Of a DNA stretch of 64,000 nucleotides, positions 15,847-24,358 are shown one piece after another. The position numbers and the translations under genes are program-made. The notes below the pieces were generated by a model. The model did no database searches, was not told the origin of the DNA, and saw nothing but the letters and a program-made list of their open reading frames with translations. Numbering within the stretch: the stretch's first letter is position 1; each line of letters starts with the position of its first letter. The stretch lies in assembly GCA_965203505.1 (NCBI GenBank), contig OZ241880.1:2728001-2792000 (forward strand), given 5' to 3'. The stretch comes from Bin127 sp965203505. Its GTDB lineage: Bacteria > Chloroflexota > Dehalococcoidia > Lucifugimonadales > Lucifugimonadaceae.

Positions 15847-15930
15847 GCGCCCCCTTCGTCCTTCTGCCACGTCGTAGCCATAGTTACTCTGCGTGGCACA
15901 TTTCCCCCGCGAGCGGGGGAAACCCTCCCG
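15847..15930 (-). repeat. Two-hairpin palindromic repeat, long form (family A)
   Basis: About 84 bases with two hairpins: TGCCACG...CGTGGCA and CCCCCGC/GCGGGGG. The same unit recurs at 16054-16137 and 59197-59279; a short form lacking the first hairpin occurs at 16599, 20253 and 56816. It behaves like a REP or miniature mobile repeat. The strand assignment is arbitrary. Confidence 0.8.
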
Positions 15931-15943
15931 CCCGTCCGCCCTG

Positions 15944-16003
15944 AGCATACCCCTGCGATCTCGCTTCGCTTGCTCGCGTCCCTTTTCGTTCCGAAAGGGG
16001 ACG
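15944..16003. repeat. Palindromic repeat with GCATACCCC head (family B)
   Basis: Starts with GCATACCCC, contains a Gly-Ser-like GC-rich stretch of TCGC units and ends with the palindrome CCCTTTTCGTTCCGAAAGGGG. Related copies are at 56883, 57889, 60171, 60619 and 61726. It sits between two family A copies. A degenerate family D palindrome follows at about 16011-16046. Confidence 0.7.
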
Positions 16004-16053
16004 TGGCCGTCCGCGCCGGGCGGCCACGAGGGTTCGCACCTGCGGGACGTTTC

Positions 16054-16137
16054 GCGCCCCCTTCGTCCTTCTGCCACGTCGTAGCCGTAGTTACTCTGCG
16101 TGGCACATTCCCCCGCGGAGCGGGGGCAACCCTGCCG
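16054..16137 (-). repeat. Two-hairpin palindromic repeat, long form (family A)
   Basis: Second long copy, almost identical to 15847-15930 and in the same direction, about 207 bases away. Both arms (TGCCACG/CGTGGCA and CCCCCGC/GCGGGGG) are kept. Confidence 0.8.
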
Positions 16138-16187
16138 CCCGTCGCCCCTTCACCCTCAACCAAGGCCGCTCCAGAAGGCGGGGGTGG

Positions 16188-16547
16188 TTAGGAGTTTTGG
16201 ATGCGGTCTAGGTGTGTGAGAAGGTCTTGCACTTGATCGGCGAGTTTTTCGATCTCGTCAATTTCCAACCAGTGCTCGTAGAAATTCGCGTGGAGCGCAT
16301 CGGCGGCTTGGAAAAGGAAAACAAGCTCTTTGTCGTCAGTCTCGGTGACGAGATTCCGGATGATTCGGTAAAAGTTGGCGTGAGATTTGTGTTCCCAAGC
16401 GCGTTCATGGGCGATCGCTTTCAGGGATTGCGCGGTTGCGCCCCAGAACTTCTCGCAAGCTTGAATGAGGTCTCCGGCTTCGAGTTCGCGATGTGCCTAG
16501 TCGAGAAGTTGTGCGGAGATGGATTGGTACCGTTCGACGGTGGTCAT
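16188..16547 (-). pseudogene. PaREP1/HEPN-like protein interrupted by an in-frame TAG
   Basis: From the ATG at 16545-16547 the minus strand reads MTTVERYQSISAQLLD, then TAG at codon 17 (16497-16499), then in the same frame ELEAGDLIQACEKFWGATAQ and SLKAIAHERAWEHKSHANFY, to a stop at 16188-16190; 119 codons in all. The pattern GDL-x-QA-x-EK-x-WGA-x-A-x-x-LKA-x-A-x-x-x-x-W-x-H-x-SH is typical of PaREP1-type HEPN helical proteins, which often pair with a nucleotidyltransferase. No partner is adjacent. No start codon lies soon after the TAG, so the gene looks freshly inactivated, or there is a sequencing error or amber suppression. Surrounded by repeats. Confidence 0.7.
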
Positions 16548-16598
16548 GGTGATTGAAATTCTAGCCGTTGGGGATTGGTGCGACGTTTGGGTGGTTAC

Positions 16599-16645
16599 GC
16601 GCCCTCTTCGTCCTTCGGACATTTCCCCCGTGAGCAGGGGAAACT
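16599..16645 (-). repeat. Palindromic repeat, short form (family A)
   Basis: Short family A unit: the CTTCGTCCTTCGGACATTTC core followed by CCCCC/GGGG arms. It abuts the stop codon of the acyl-CoA dehydrogenase gene, as the copy at 20253 abuts ruvB. Confidence 0.7.
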
Positions 16646-17790
16646 TAGATGTCTCCGATTACGGAGCGGCTGATTACTAATCTCTGGATTTCGGAGGTGC
16701 CTTCGTAGATTTCGGTTACTCTTTGATCTCGGTACATGCGCTCGACGGGGGTTGGTTTGAAGTATCCGATTCCGCCGTGGATTTGCACGGCTTTGTCGAC
16801 GTTGCGTCCCGCGACCTCTGATGCGTAGAGTTTCGCCATCGCCGACTCGGTGCCATATGGCAGACCTTCGTCGTAGAGCGATGCGGCTCGATAGACCATC
16901 AGCCGTGCTGCATCCAACTCCGTCGCCATATCGGCGAGCATGAACTGAATGGCCTGCTTCGTGGCGATCGGTCGCCCGAACGCTTCGCGCTGCTTGGCGT
17001 ATCCGACCGCTTGATCGAGCGCCCCTTTTGCCAATCCTAGGCACTGGGCTGCGACCGTGATGCGGGAGGAATCGAGGATTTTCAGGGCGATCCGGTAACC
17101 GTCGCCGATCTCGCCCAACAGATTCGATTTGGGCACTCGACAATCGTTGAACACGAGTTCTGCTGTCCCGCTGCCCCGCATTCCCATCTTCCCGTGTTGC
17201 TCGTTAATTTCAAACCCAAGAGTATCGCGCTCAACGACTATTGCTGAAACACTGCGGTACCCTTCCGCGCGGTCGGCCGTGACGAACACCGCGAACACAT
17301 CGGCTACCGATGCGTTGGTGATGAACAATTTCGTGCCGTTCAGAACGTAAAACTCATCGTCGTCGGTGATGGTGGTCTGCAAGCCGAGGGCATCTGACCC
17401 GGTCTGAGGCTCTGACAACGCGAAAGCCGCTATCTTTTCTCCGGCCGCCAAGTCTGGTAGCCAACGGGCACGTTGTTCGTCGGAACCGAAACGGTTGATC
17501 GTCTCCGATCCGAGCGAAGTGTGAGTAATCAACACGGTGCTTGTAGAGCCGCATATCGCGCCGATCTCTTCCAAAACCACCATGAAGTCGCGGTAACCCA
17601 TACCAGCACCGCCGAGTTCGGGAGAGATCAGGAGACCCGTGAGTCCCATTTCCGCGAGACCTGCGAACTGCGTTCTGGGAAACTCTTCCTGCGAATCGAC
17701 CTCGTCAGCAAGCGGAGCGAGATCGTTGGCTGCGAATTCGCGGACGGTCGCGGAGAGCATCTGCTGCTGTTCGTTGTAGAAGGGTTGCAT
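16645..17790 (-). CDS. Acyl-CoA dehydrogenase
   Basis: 381 residues, standard for the family. FAD enzyme forming the trans-2-enoyl-CoA in fatty- or branched-chain acyl oxidation, passing electrons to ETF. Seen: FALSEPQTGSDALGLQTTI (flavin/substrate loop), GKMGMRGSGTAELVFNDCRV, QREAFGRPIATKQAIQFMLA, GGIGYFKPTPVERMYRD and the C-terminal YEGTSEIQRLVISRS, in which the Glu of YEGTSE is the usual catalytic base. The ATG at 17788-17790 (MQPFYNEQQQ) fits the family start; a longer frame adds 32 unrelated residues. Monocistronic, divergent from ruvC. Substrate unknown; short/medium-chain type most likely. Confidence 0.93.
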   Translation of the reverse strand: MQPFYNEQQQMLSATVREFAANDLAPLADEVDSQEEFPRTQFAGLAEMGLTGLLISPELGGAGMGYRDFMVVLEEIGAICGSTSTVLITHTSLGSETINRFGSDEQRARWLPDLAAGEKIAAFALSEPQTGSDALGLQTTITDDDEFYVLNGTKLFITNASVADVFAVFVTADRAEGYRSVSAIVVERDTLGFEINEQHGKMGMRGSGTAELVFNDCRVPKSNLLGEIGDGYRIALKILDSSRITVAAQCLGLAKGALDQAVGYAKQREAFGRPIATKQAIQFMLADMATELDAARLMVYRAASLYDEGLPYGTESAMAKLYASEVAGRNVDKAVQIHGGIGYFKPTPVERMYRDQRVTEIYEGTSEIQRLVISRSVIGDI

Positions 17791-17940
17791 GTCAGAACCT
17801 TGTATAGACCGAGGTTTGGTTTGAATCTTGCAACCGAAATTATCACAGAAGGTGGGAGGCGATGTTCGCGGAATCCCCCGATACAAACGGAAACGGGCAT
17901 TAAAATCGGCTTAGCGCAACAACTCCCCCAAATCGAGAAC

Positions 17941-18462
17941 ATGATCGGCCACCGCAGGATTCTAGGCATCGACCCGGCTTTGACGACGACCGGTTATGCG
18001 GTGGTCTCGGCGGATGCTCGTGGCGATGTCACTTTGATCGAAGGCGGACTGATACGGACTAAATCGAGCGAGGCGCTCGAACAACGGTTACGTACCATCA
18101 ACGAAACGCTTTCGGAAGTGATCGAGGAGTTCCAACCCGACGAAGTGGCGATCGAGGATCTGCATTCGCGTTACCGGAATTTGAAAACTGCGATCATAAT
18201 GGGACATGCGCGTGGCGTGGCGATTCTCGCCGCCGGAAACGCAGACATCCCGGTGCATCACTACCAACCGACTCGTGTCAAAAGCATCGTCGCAGGGAGC
18301 GGACGCGCCGATAAGGCGCAGATGCGGCGAGCGGTTTCGATGCGGTTGGGTTTGGCTGACGAGATTGAGAAGGAAGATGTTGCAGACGCCGTCGGCATCG
18401 CCATATGCCACGTACACGTGACTGGAACACCCGAACTAACTGAAGCGGTAAACCAACAATGA
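17941..18462 (+). CDS. ruvC: Crossover junction endodeoxyribonuclease RuvC
   Basis: 173 residues. Resolves Holliday junctions. RNase H-like fold with acidic residues visible in ILGIDPALTTTGYAVV (first Asp), VAIEDLHSRYRNLKTAI (Glu) and KEDVADAVGIAICH (final Asp pair). The ATG at 17941 is chosen since the RuvC fold begins at once; the open frame extends upstream over the acyl-CoA dehydrogenase start, which is a shadow. Overlaps ruvA by four bases (ATGA), so translation is coupled. Confidence 0.95.
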   Translation: MIGHRRILGIDPALTTTGYAVVSADARGDVTLIEGGLIRTKSSEALEQRLRTINETLSEVIEEFQPDEVAIEDLHSRYRNLKTAIIMGHARGVAILAAGNADIPVHHYQPTRVKSIVAGSGRADKAQMRRAVSMRLGLADEIEKEDVADAVGIAICHVHVTGTPELTEAVNQQ

Positions 18463-19091
18463 TTTCTTATTTGAGAGGCGAAGTCATACAAGTGCAGAAC
18501 AACCCGCCGCGGGTTGTGGTCCTCACCGCCAGCGGCGTCGGGTACACGGTGGTTCTGCCGGCTGTGGTGAACGAAACGATGAGGCCAGATGAAGGCGACA
18601 GCATCGGATTGCACGTTTACTACTCGGTCACGGAACGGCAACCATTGCCGCTGCTGGTTGGCTTTGAAAACGCGGGCGATCGCGAATTCTTCGAGCAGTT
18701 CATTCAGGTCGAAGGCATCGGCCCGATGCGTGCCGCCACAGCATTGACGATGCCCGTGCCTACTCTGGCCTACGCGATCGAAACTGAGGACCTGGTTACG
18801 TTGACGTTGATGCCGGGTATCGGGCAGCGTGGCGCACAAAAGATCGTTGCGACTTTGAAAGGCAAGGTGGCCGAGGCGGCAGGTCGTTCGCAGGAAATCG
18901 CTCGGCGACGCATGCCAGCGCCGGGCACTCGAGCTGATGTGGTGGCGGTTCTGGTCAGTCTTGGTTATCGAGAAACCGAAGCTGCAAGGATGGTGGACGA
19001 TGTGGTGCGCCGAGAGCCCGACTTGGTCGACGATCCGCAGGGGCTGCTACGCGTCATCTTCCGCACTACCGGCGCGGCGGCGGTCCATTGA
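18459..19091 (+). CDS. ruvA: Holliday junction branch migration protein RuvA
   Basis: 210 residues. Binds four-way junctions and loads RuvB. OB-fold N-terminus (MISYLRGEVIQVQ ... VVLTASGVGYTVVLP), two helix-hairpin-helix motifs (FFEQFIQVEGIGPMRAATAL and TLTLMPGIGQRGAQKIVATL) and the C-terminal three-helix domain (VVAVLVSLGYRETEAARMVD) that contacts RuvB. Starts four bases inside ruvC. Confidence 0.95.
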   Translation: MISYLRGEVIQVQNNPPRVVVLTASGVGYTVVLPAVVNETMRPDEGDSIGLHVYYSVTERQPLPLLVGFENAGDREFFEQFIQVEGIGPMRAATALTMPVPTLAYAIETEDLVTLTLMPGIGQRGAQKIVATLKGKVAEAAGRSQEIARRRMPAPGTRADVVAVLVSLGYRETEAARMVDDVVRREPDLVDDPQGLLRVIFRTTGAAAVH

Positions 19092-19126
19092 CGGGCGATG
19101 GTCGGTAACGTTCCTCATTATTTCCT

Positions 19127-20215
19127 ATGGCAGAGTCCGCAAGAGAGCGCATCGTAACTGGCGCTGATGCCGAGGTTTCGGAAGTTGAGCGCCGTTCGAC
19201 GGAGGTTCTCGCAGACCGGGCGTCGATCAACTCGGAAACCGCTGCCTCGAACGACCTTCGCCCTCGTCGTTTTGCCGATTACATCGGTCAACGCGACGTG
19301 GTGAACAGTATTCAGATCGCAGTAGAGGCGGCCAAGCGTCGTGGAGACACTCTGGACCACGCACTGTTTCATGGGCCGCCGGGTCTTGGGAAGACAACGA
19401 TTTCCCAAATCATCGCCCGGGAGATGGACACGACGTTGGTGCACACTTCCGGGCCGGCGTTAGAGCGCCCGGCGGATGTGGTAGGAATTCTTTCGAATCA
19501 GAAACGCGGCGACGTCCTCTTCATCGACGAGATTCATCGGCTATCGAACGCAGTCGAAGAGTATCTTTACTCAGCGATGGAGGATTTCAGGGTCGATTTC
19601 ATCACTGGTGCAGGCGCGTTCGCCAAGACGATCAATCTTCCGCTCCAGAAATTCACCTTGATCGGGTCTACGACGCGGGCAGGTATGCTGAGCCCTCCGT
19701 TGCGCGAACGATTCGCGCTGACCTACCATCTGGATTTCTATTCCGTTCCGGAACTCGCGGAAGTTGTCAATCGTTCGGCGTCCATATTGTCAGTCGCCAT
19801 CGACGACGCTGGATCCGAAACTATCGCGCGACGCTCGCGCGGCACGCCGCGCATAGCAAACAATCTTCTGCGCCGTGTCCGCGATTACGCTGAGGTTCGA
19901 CGCAATGGCAGCATCGATGCCGATGTTGCATCGGAAGCGTTACTGGTGGAGGGTGTAGACGAACTCGGTTTGGATCGCTTGGATCGACTTTACCTAGAAA
20001 CACTGGCCAGGCACTACGGCGGCGGACCAGCCGGGATCAATGCACTTGCCGCATCGGCCAACGAAGAGGTGCAAACCTTCGAAGATGTGGTCGAACCATT
20101 TTTGTTGAAGATCGGTTTCATCATGCGTACACCGCAGGGCCGGCGCGCCACGCCGCAAGGGATGATGCACGTTGGTAGTGTTGCCCAGGATGCGGGCCAA
20201 AAATCCCTTTGGTAA
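19127..20215 (+). CDS. ruvB: Holliday junction branch migration ATPase RuvB
   Basis: 362 residues. AAA+ motor of branch migration. Family core DLRPRRFADYIGQRDVV near residue 43, Walker A FHGPPGLGKTTISQII, Walker B VLFIDEIHRLSNAVEE, sensor FTLIGSTTRAGMLSPPLRER, and the C-terminal winged helix (GFIMRTPQGRRATPQGMMHV). The first ~40 residues are an acidic extension. It ends the ruvCAB operon; a palindromic repeat begins 21 bases later. Confidence 0.96.
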   Translation: MAESARERIVTGADAEVSEVERRSTEVLADRASINSETAASNDLRPRRFADYIGQRDVVNSIQIAVEAAKRRGDTLDHALFHGPPGLGKTTISQIIAREMDTTLVHTSGPALERPADVVGILSNQKRGDVLFIDEIHRLSNAVEEYLYSAMEDFRVDFITGAGAFAKTINLPLQKFTLIGSTTRAGMLSPPLRERFALTYHLDFYSVPELAEVVNRSASILSVAIDDAGSETIARRSRGTPRIANNLLRRVRDYAEVRRNGSIDADVASEALLVEGVDELGLDRLDRLYLETLARHYGGGPAGINALAASANEEVQTFEDVVEPFLLKIGFIMRTPQGRRATPQGMMHVGSVAQDAGQKSLW

Positions 20216-20235
20216 TTTGGATTTGAAACCCGACA

Positions 20236-20303
20236 GGGCGACCACAAGGGTCGCGCCCCCTTTGTCCTTCGGACATTTCCCCCGTGAACGGGGGAAACCC
20301 TGC
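20236..20303 (-). repeat. Palindromic repeats between ruvB and the ABC exporter pair
   Basis: A family D core GGGCGACCACAAGGGTCGCG (20236-20255) runs into a short family A unit (20253-20303) with CCCCCGT/ACGGGGG arms. It lies in the 107-base gap between convergent ruvB and the exporter genes, where it could also act as a two-way terminator. Confidence 0.75.
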
Positions 20304-20322
20304 TGCCGCTGCACCTCTCGGC

Positions 20323-22248
20323 TTATGTTGCCGCGGTTCGAGAGTACTCCATCGCTTCGGCGATCAAGTCGTCGGGGATGTCGTCGAAGGATGCGTAGTT
20401 CATGGAGTAGAGCCGTGCGTATAGGCCGCCGTGGGCTATGAGTTCGTCGTGGTTGCCGGTCTCGATGATCTCACCGTTTTGGAGGACGATGATTCGGTCA
20501 GCGCCTCGGATGGTGGCTAGACGGTGGGCGATGACGATACCCGTGCGGCCTTCGAGGAGGCGTGCGAGGGCCTGTTGTATCAGGAGCTCGGTGTAGCTGT
20601 CAATGGACGCGGTTGCCTCGTCTAGGATCAGTATCTTGGTGTCTGCGACGATTGCGCGGGCAAATGATATGAGTTGGCGCTGCCCCAGCGAGAGGTTGCC
20701 GCCGCGCTGTTCGAGTTCGGTGTCGTATCCGTTAGGCAAGCGCATGATGAATTCGTGTGCGCCAACGGCTCGTGCTGCGGCCACTACTTCTTCACGAGTT
20801 GCGTCGAATTTGTTGTAGCGGATGTTCTCGAAGACGGTGCTGGAGAACAGGTACGGCTCTTGTAGGACCATGCCGATGTTGTTGCCGAGGCTACTGAGTT
20901 CGACGTCTCGGACATCCTTGCCGCCGATCAGGATTTCGCCTTCCCAGATGTCGTAGAAGCGATGCAGGAGCGAGGTGATGCTCGTTTTGCCAGATCCCGT
21001 CGGACCTACGAGAGCGACCGTTTCGCCGGGCTCGACTCGGAAGTTGATGTCCCTTAGGATGGGTTCGTCTTCAAGGTACCCGAAGGTTACGTTTTTGAAT
21101 TCGACGGAACCGTCGTTATCGACGAGAGGTTTGGCGTCTTCTTTGTCTTGGATATCGATCGGGACATCGAGGACTTCGAAAATACGTTCACCGGATGCCA
21201 TGGCGCGTTGAAAGACGGCGTAGTGCATTGTGATCGATCTGATGGGGTCGAAGAATAGCTGGACATAGAGGATGAATGCGAGCATCGAACCAATTTCGAG
21301 CGAGTTGCCAATAACCCACGAACCACCGACGACAATGATGATGGCCATCGCGGAGCCGGAAAGGGTGTCGACCATCGCGATCATGACGAGGCCGATTCGG
21401 GCGGCGCGTTTGGAGGCCCATAGTTGCTCGTCAGCCTTTTCCTTGAAGAGGTCGAGGTTGACGTGTTCCCGGCTCATACCCTGCACTACCCTTACGCCAT
21501 TGATGTTCTCAGCGAGGGCCCCGCTGGTGATGGACGCCGTCTGGCGAGAGTAGAGGAATGCACGGCGCGCGATCGGCAGCCATACAGCCCGAGCTATCGC
21601 GAGGGTTGAGACCACGGCGAAGGTGAGGAGGGCGAGTCGCCAGTCCATGATGAGCATGGCGATGACGATGCCGAATAGGAGCAGGAAGTCGCCGATGCTG
21701 ACGACCGCGGTTTCGAGGAATTCTTGCAATGCGGCTACGTCGCCTTGGAGACGGGACATCATGCGTCCGACCTCGGTTTTGTCCATGAAGGACATTGAGA
21801 CGCGCTGCAAGTGCTCGTACATAGCGCGTCGGAGGTCGATCAGGATGTGTTCCGCGATGCGTCCGACGATGATGTTTTGGATGTAGCCGACGATGACGTG
21901 GAGGACCACGGCACCGAAGAATAGGCCAACCATCACGAAGAGTATGTTGCGGGCGTCGTTACCAGACCGTTGGGTGATGTCTAGGACGTCGTTGACGGTG
22001 GTGCGGATGATCCACGGGAGGGCGAGGACTGACAGGGCGAAGATGATGACAGCGATGATGCCAATGATGAGGACGTTGCGGTAGGGCCTAACGAAACCGA
22101 TGAAGCGCCGTACTACATCGCCGTTGTATCCGGCGCTGAATATCTGCTGGTCGAGATCTTCTTGATTCGCGTTTCGCTGATCGACCCAATGAGGGCGGGG
22201 CGATTGATCATCGGCCGGGCGACCTTGTGTTGCGTCGGTGGTTGCCAT
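20323..22248 (-). CDS. ABC exporter half-transporter, subunit with canonical Walker B
   Basis: 641 residues: about 60 polar residues, six transmembrane helices (about 65-340), then the ATPase. Walker A ALVGPTGSGKTSITSLLHRF, Walker B KILILDEATASIDSYTE with the catalytic Glu, but the signature is LSLGQRQ rather than LSGGQ. It begins two bases after the other half-transporter ends, so the two are co-translated and should form a heterodimer. By analogy to TM287/288-, BmrCD- and LmrCD-type exporters it supplies the catalytic Walker motifs. Likely exports drugs or lipids; substrate unknown. Confidence 0.92.
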   Translation of the reverse strand: MATTDATQGRPADDQSPRPHWVDQRNANQEDLDQQIFSAGYNGDVVRRFIGFVRPYRNVLIIGIIAVIIFALSVLALPWIIRTTVNDVLDITQRSGNDARNILFVMVGLFFGAVVLHVIVGYIQNIIVGRIAEHILIDLRRAMYEHLQRVSMSFMDKTEVGRMMSRLQGDVAALQEFLETAVVSIGDFLLLFGIVIAMLIMDWRLALLTFAVVSTLAIARAVWLPIARRAFLYSRQTASITSGALAENINGVRVVQGMSREHVNLDLFKEKADEQLWASKRAARIGLVMIAMVDTLSGSAMAIIIVVGGSWVIGNSLEIGSMLAFILYVQLFFDPIRSITMHYAVFQRAMASGERIFEVLDVPIDIQDKEDAKPLVDNDGSVEFKNVTFGYLEDEPILRDINFRVEPGETVALVGPTGSGKTSITSLLHRFYDIWEGEILIGGKDVRDVELSSLGNNIGMVLQEPYLFSSTVFENIRYNKFDATREEVVAAARAVGAHEFIMRLPNGYDTELEQRGGNLSLGQRQLISFARAIVADTKILILDEATASIDSYTELLIQQALARLLEGRTGIVIAHRLATIRGADRIIVLQNGEIIETGNHDELIAHGGLYARLYSMNYASFDDIPDDLIAEAMEYSRTAAT

Positions 22249-22250
22249 CG

Positions 22251-24158
22251 TTAGACGCCTCCTCCCACGTGGACATCGTCATCCGGTCGGATCTGTAGTT
22301 CGTAGAGGTCTCGGTATTTTCCACCGAGTTCGAGCAGCTCTGCGTGAGAGCCGCGCTCGACGATCTTGCCGCCTTCTAGGAAGAGGATCTCGTTTGCGTG
22401 CATCAGCGAACTGAGGCGGTGGGAGATGATGATTGTGGCGCGGTCGGCGGTCACCTCTTGAAGTGCGGCTCTGATTCGTTGCTCAGTCGCGGCGTCGATG
22501 GCGGCTGTTGAGTCGTCGAAGACAATGACCTGCGGGTGAAGCATGATGCTGCGTGCGATGGATAGCCGTTGGCGCTGACCACCGGACAAGGAGACGCCGC
22601 GTTCGCCGATGAGTGTTCCGTATCCGCTGGGCAGACGTTCGACGTATTCGCTCATTTGGGCGTTTGAGGTGGCACTTTCGATGTTGCGGTGCTCGGCCCA
22701 CGGATCGCCGTAGGCTACGTTGTTGTCGATGGTCGTTGTGAACAGGAATGTGTCTTGTTCGACTACGCCGACGGTCCGGCGGAGGGACGAGAGGGTTACA
22801 TCGGAGATGTCTTGTTCGTCGATGAGGATTCGGCCGGCGATGGGATCGTAGAAGCGCGGGATGAGGTGTGCGAGGGTGGATTTCCCGGAACCTGGCGGGC
22901 CGACGATGCCGATGGTGTGGCCGGGCCGGGCTTCGAATGAGACATCAGTCAGTACTTGCTCGTCGCCATATTCGTCCATGTAGGCGAAATCGACGTGTTC
23001 GAAGCGCAGCGCGCCGTCGGTGAGGACGAGGTCTTTGGCGCCGGGTTTGTCATCAATTTCGGGGATTTGGTCGAGCACTTCGAAGAGTCTCTTGCCGGAG
23101 GTGGCGCCTTGCGCCCAACCTGCGACGACCATCCCGAGTTGTCGTACGGGGTTCTGCATGATTGACATGAACGCGAGGAACTGAGCGAGGTGTCCCAAGG
23201 AGAACGGGTCGTTTTCGTCGAGGACCTTTAATCCTCCGACTAGTAGGACGATGGACATGACGCCGAGGAATGCGAGTGTGATGATGGAGAGGTTTTTGGA
23301 TCTGACGCTAACTAGGTGGAATGCACGGGTGAATGCTTCGTTGGACGATTTGTCGTACTTCTCCATCTCGTAAGGTTCGGCGGAGAAGGATCGCACTACT
23401 CGGATACCTTTGAGGTTCTCGTCCATCACCTTGGTGAGGCGTCCCATTTCCTCTTGGTAGAGTCGCCATCCGCGCGAGGTTTGGAGTCGAGCGACGATTG
23501 CGCGCCATCCGGCGATGGGGACGAAGCTGAGGCTGATGAGGGCGAGTTCCCAATCGACGCGCATCATGAGGAAGGTGCCGGTGCCGACGAATACGGCGAG
23601 ATATACCACCCTGAGCAGACCTCGGCTCGCGAACGCGCGAATGCCTTCGATGTCGAGCAGGCCGCGAGTGAGCAGATCGCCGGTGTGAACGCGGTCGTGA
23701 TAGGCGAAGCTGAGGCGCTGCAACTTTTCGTAATAGAGCATCCGCAAGCGGTAACCGAGCCGTTGCGCGACGTTTTCGCTGATGTACATGTGGCCGAAGG
23801 TGAAGAGACCTCGCAAGACTGCCGAGCCCAACAAGAACAAGGCTGTGAGTAACAGCGTCCGCTGTAAGGCGTCCGTGTCGGGGTTTGGCGAAGTGAACGC
23901 TTTCTCGACGGTGTCCACACCATTGCCGATGAGCAAAGGTATGAAGAGTTGGAACAATGAGGCACCGATGATGAAGACGAGTCCGATGGCGAGGAGTCCG
24001 GGATAGTCCAAGGCCATGCGGACAATGCGCATCAGCACCTTGAAACTTCCGGTTTCCGCATCGGCGTCGGATCGGGAGGAAGCGCGCGTGGTGCCAGTCG
24101 TCGCTGACACAGCGGTCGGCATGGTCAGGCGTTTGAACAGGTTTATGAAGAAACCCAT
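22251..24158 (-). CDS. ABC exporter half-transporter, subunit with degenerate Walker B
   Basis: 635 residues, six transmembrane helices then the ATPase. Walker A GIVGPPGSGKSTLAHLIPRF and a canonical signature LSGGQRQRLSIARS, but Walker B reads VIVFDDSTAAIDA, with Asp where the catalytic Glu should be. The partner downstream has the reverse pattern, so one composite ATP site is fully canonical and the other doubly degenerate, as in known asymmetric heterodimers. First gene of the two-gene unit; a hairpin with a T-run lies 80-110 bases upstream (24242-24267). Confidence 0.92.
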   Translation of the reverse strand: MGFFINLFKRLTMPTAVSATTGTTRASSRSDADAETGSFKVLMRIVRMALDYPGLLAIGLVFIIGASLFQLFIPLLIGNGVDTVEKAFTSPNPDTDALQRTLLLTALFLLGSAVLRGLFTFGHMYISENVAQRLGYRLRMLYYEKLQRLSFAYHDRVHTGDLLTRGLLDIEGIRAFASRGLLRVVYLAVFVGTGTFLMMRVDWELALISLSFVPIAGWRAIVARLQTSRGWRLYQEEMGRLTKVMDENLKGIRVVRSFSAEPYEMEKYDKSSNEAFTRAFHLVSVRSKNLSIITLAFLGVMSIVLLVGGLKVLDENDPFSLGHLAQFLAFMSIMQNPVRQLGMVVAGWAQGATSGKRLFEVLDQIPEIDDKPGAKDLVLTDGALRFEHVDFAYMDEYGDEQVLTDVSFEARPGHTIGIVGPPGSGKSTLAHLIPRFYDPIAGRILIDEQDISDVTLSSLRRTVGVVEQDTFLFTTTIDNNVAYGDPWAEHRNIESATSNAQMSEYVERLPSGYGTLIGERGVSLSGGQRQRLSIARSIMLHPQVIVFDDSTAAIDAATEQRIRAALQEVTADRATIIISHRLSSLMHANEILFLEGGKIVERGSHAELLELGGKYRDLYELQIRPDDDVHVGGGV

Positions 24159-24241
24159 AAGAGTATGATTCTACGCTCTGTTGTGCTTTGCATCACGTTT
24201 TTCGCGACATATTGAGAGTGATCCCAAGAGTGCTTCACTAA

Positions 24242-24267
24242 AACCTCCGCTCAGCCCGGCGGAGGTT
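24242..24267 (-). terminator. Hairpin with T-run in the exporter leader (possible attenuator)
   Basis: A 9-bp perfect stem (AACCTCCGC/GCGGAGGTT, loop of eight) followed, on the minus strand, by TTTT. No minus-strand gene lies upstream that it could terminate, since the next gene is on the plus strand and divergent. It could therefore act as a leader terminator for the exporter pair. Confidence 0.45.
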
Positions 24268-24358
24268 CGTCGGGCATCGTCGCGCGTAGAACTTGCGCTA
24301 GAGTCGTAGAAGAGCGCCGCATTCGCCGATCAATGGCGCGTTCCTCACAATTCAACTC

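Noticed and set aside
15847..16137. Possible CRISPR array from closely spaced repeats
   Set aside because: Only two repeats of 84 bases with a different repeat between and no Cas genes; these are palindromic intergenic repeats.
16212..16556. 114-codon plus-strand frame at 16.2-16.6 kb
   Set aside because: It is antisense to the PaREP1/HEPN-like frame, which has recognisable motifs.
17473..17940. Upstream extension of the ruvC frame
   Set aside because: It is antisense to the acyl-CoA dehydrogenase N-terminus, and RuvC's fold begins at 17941.
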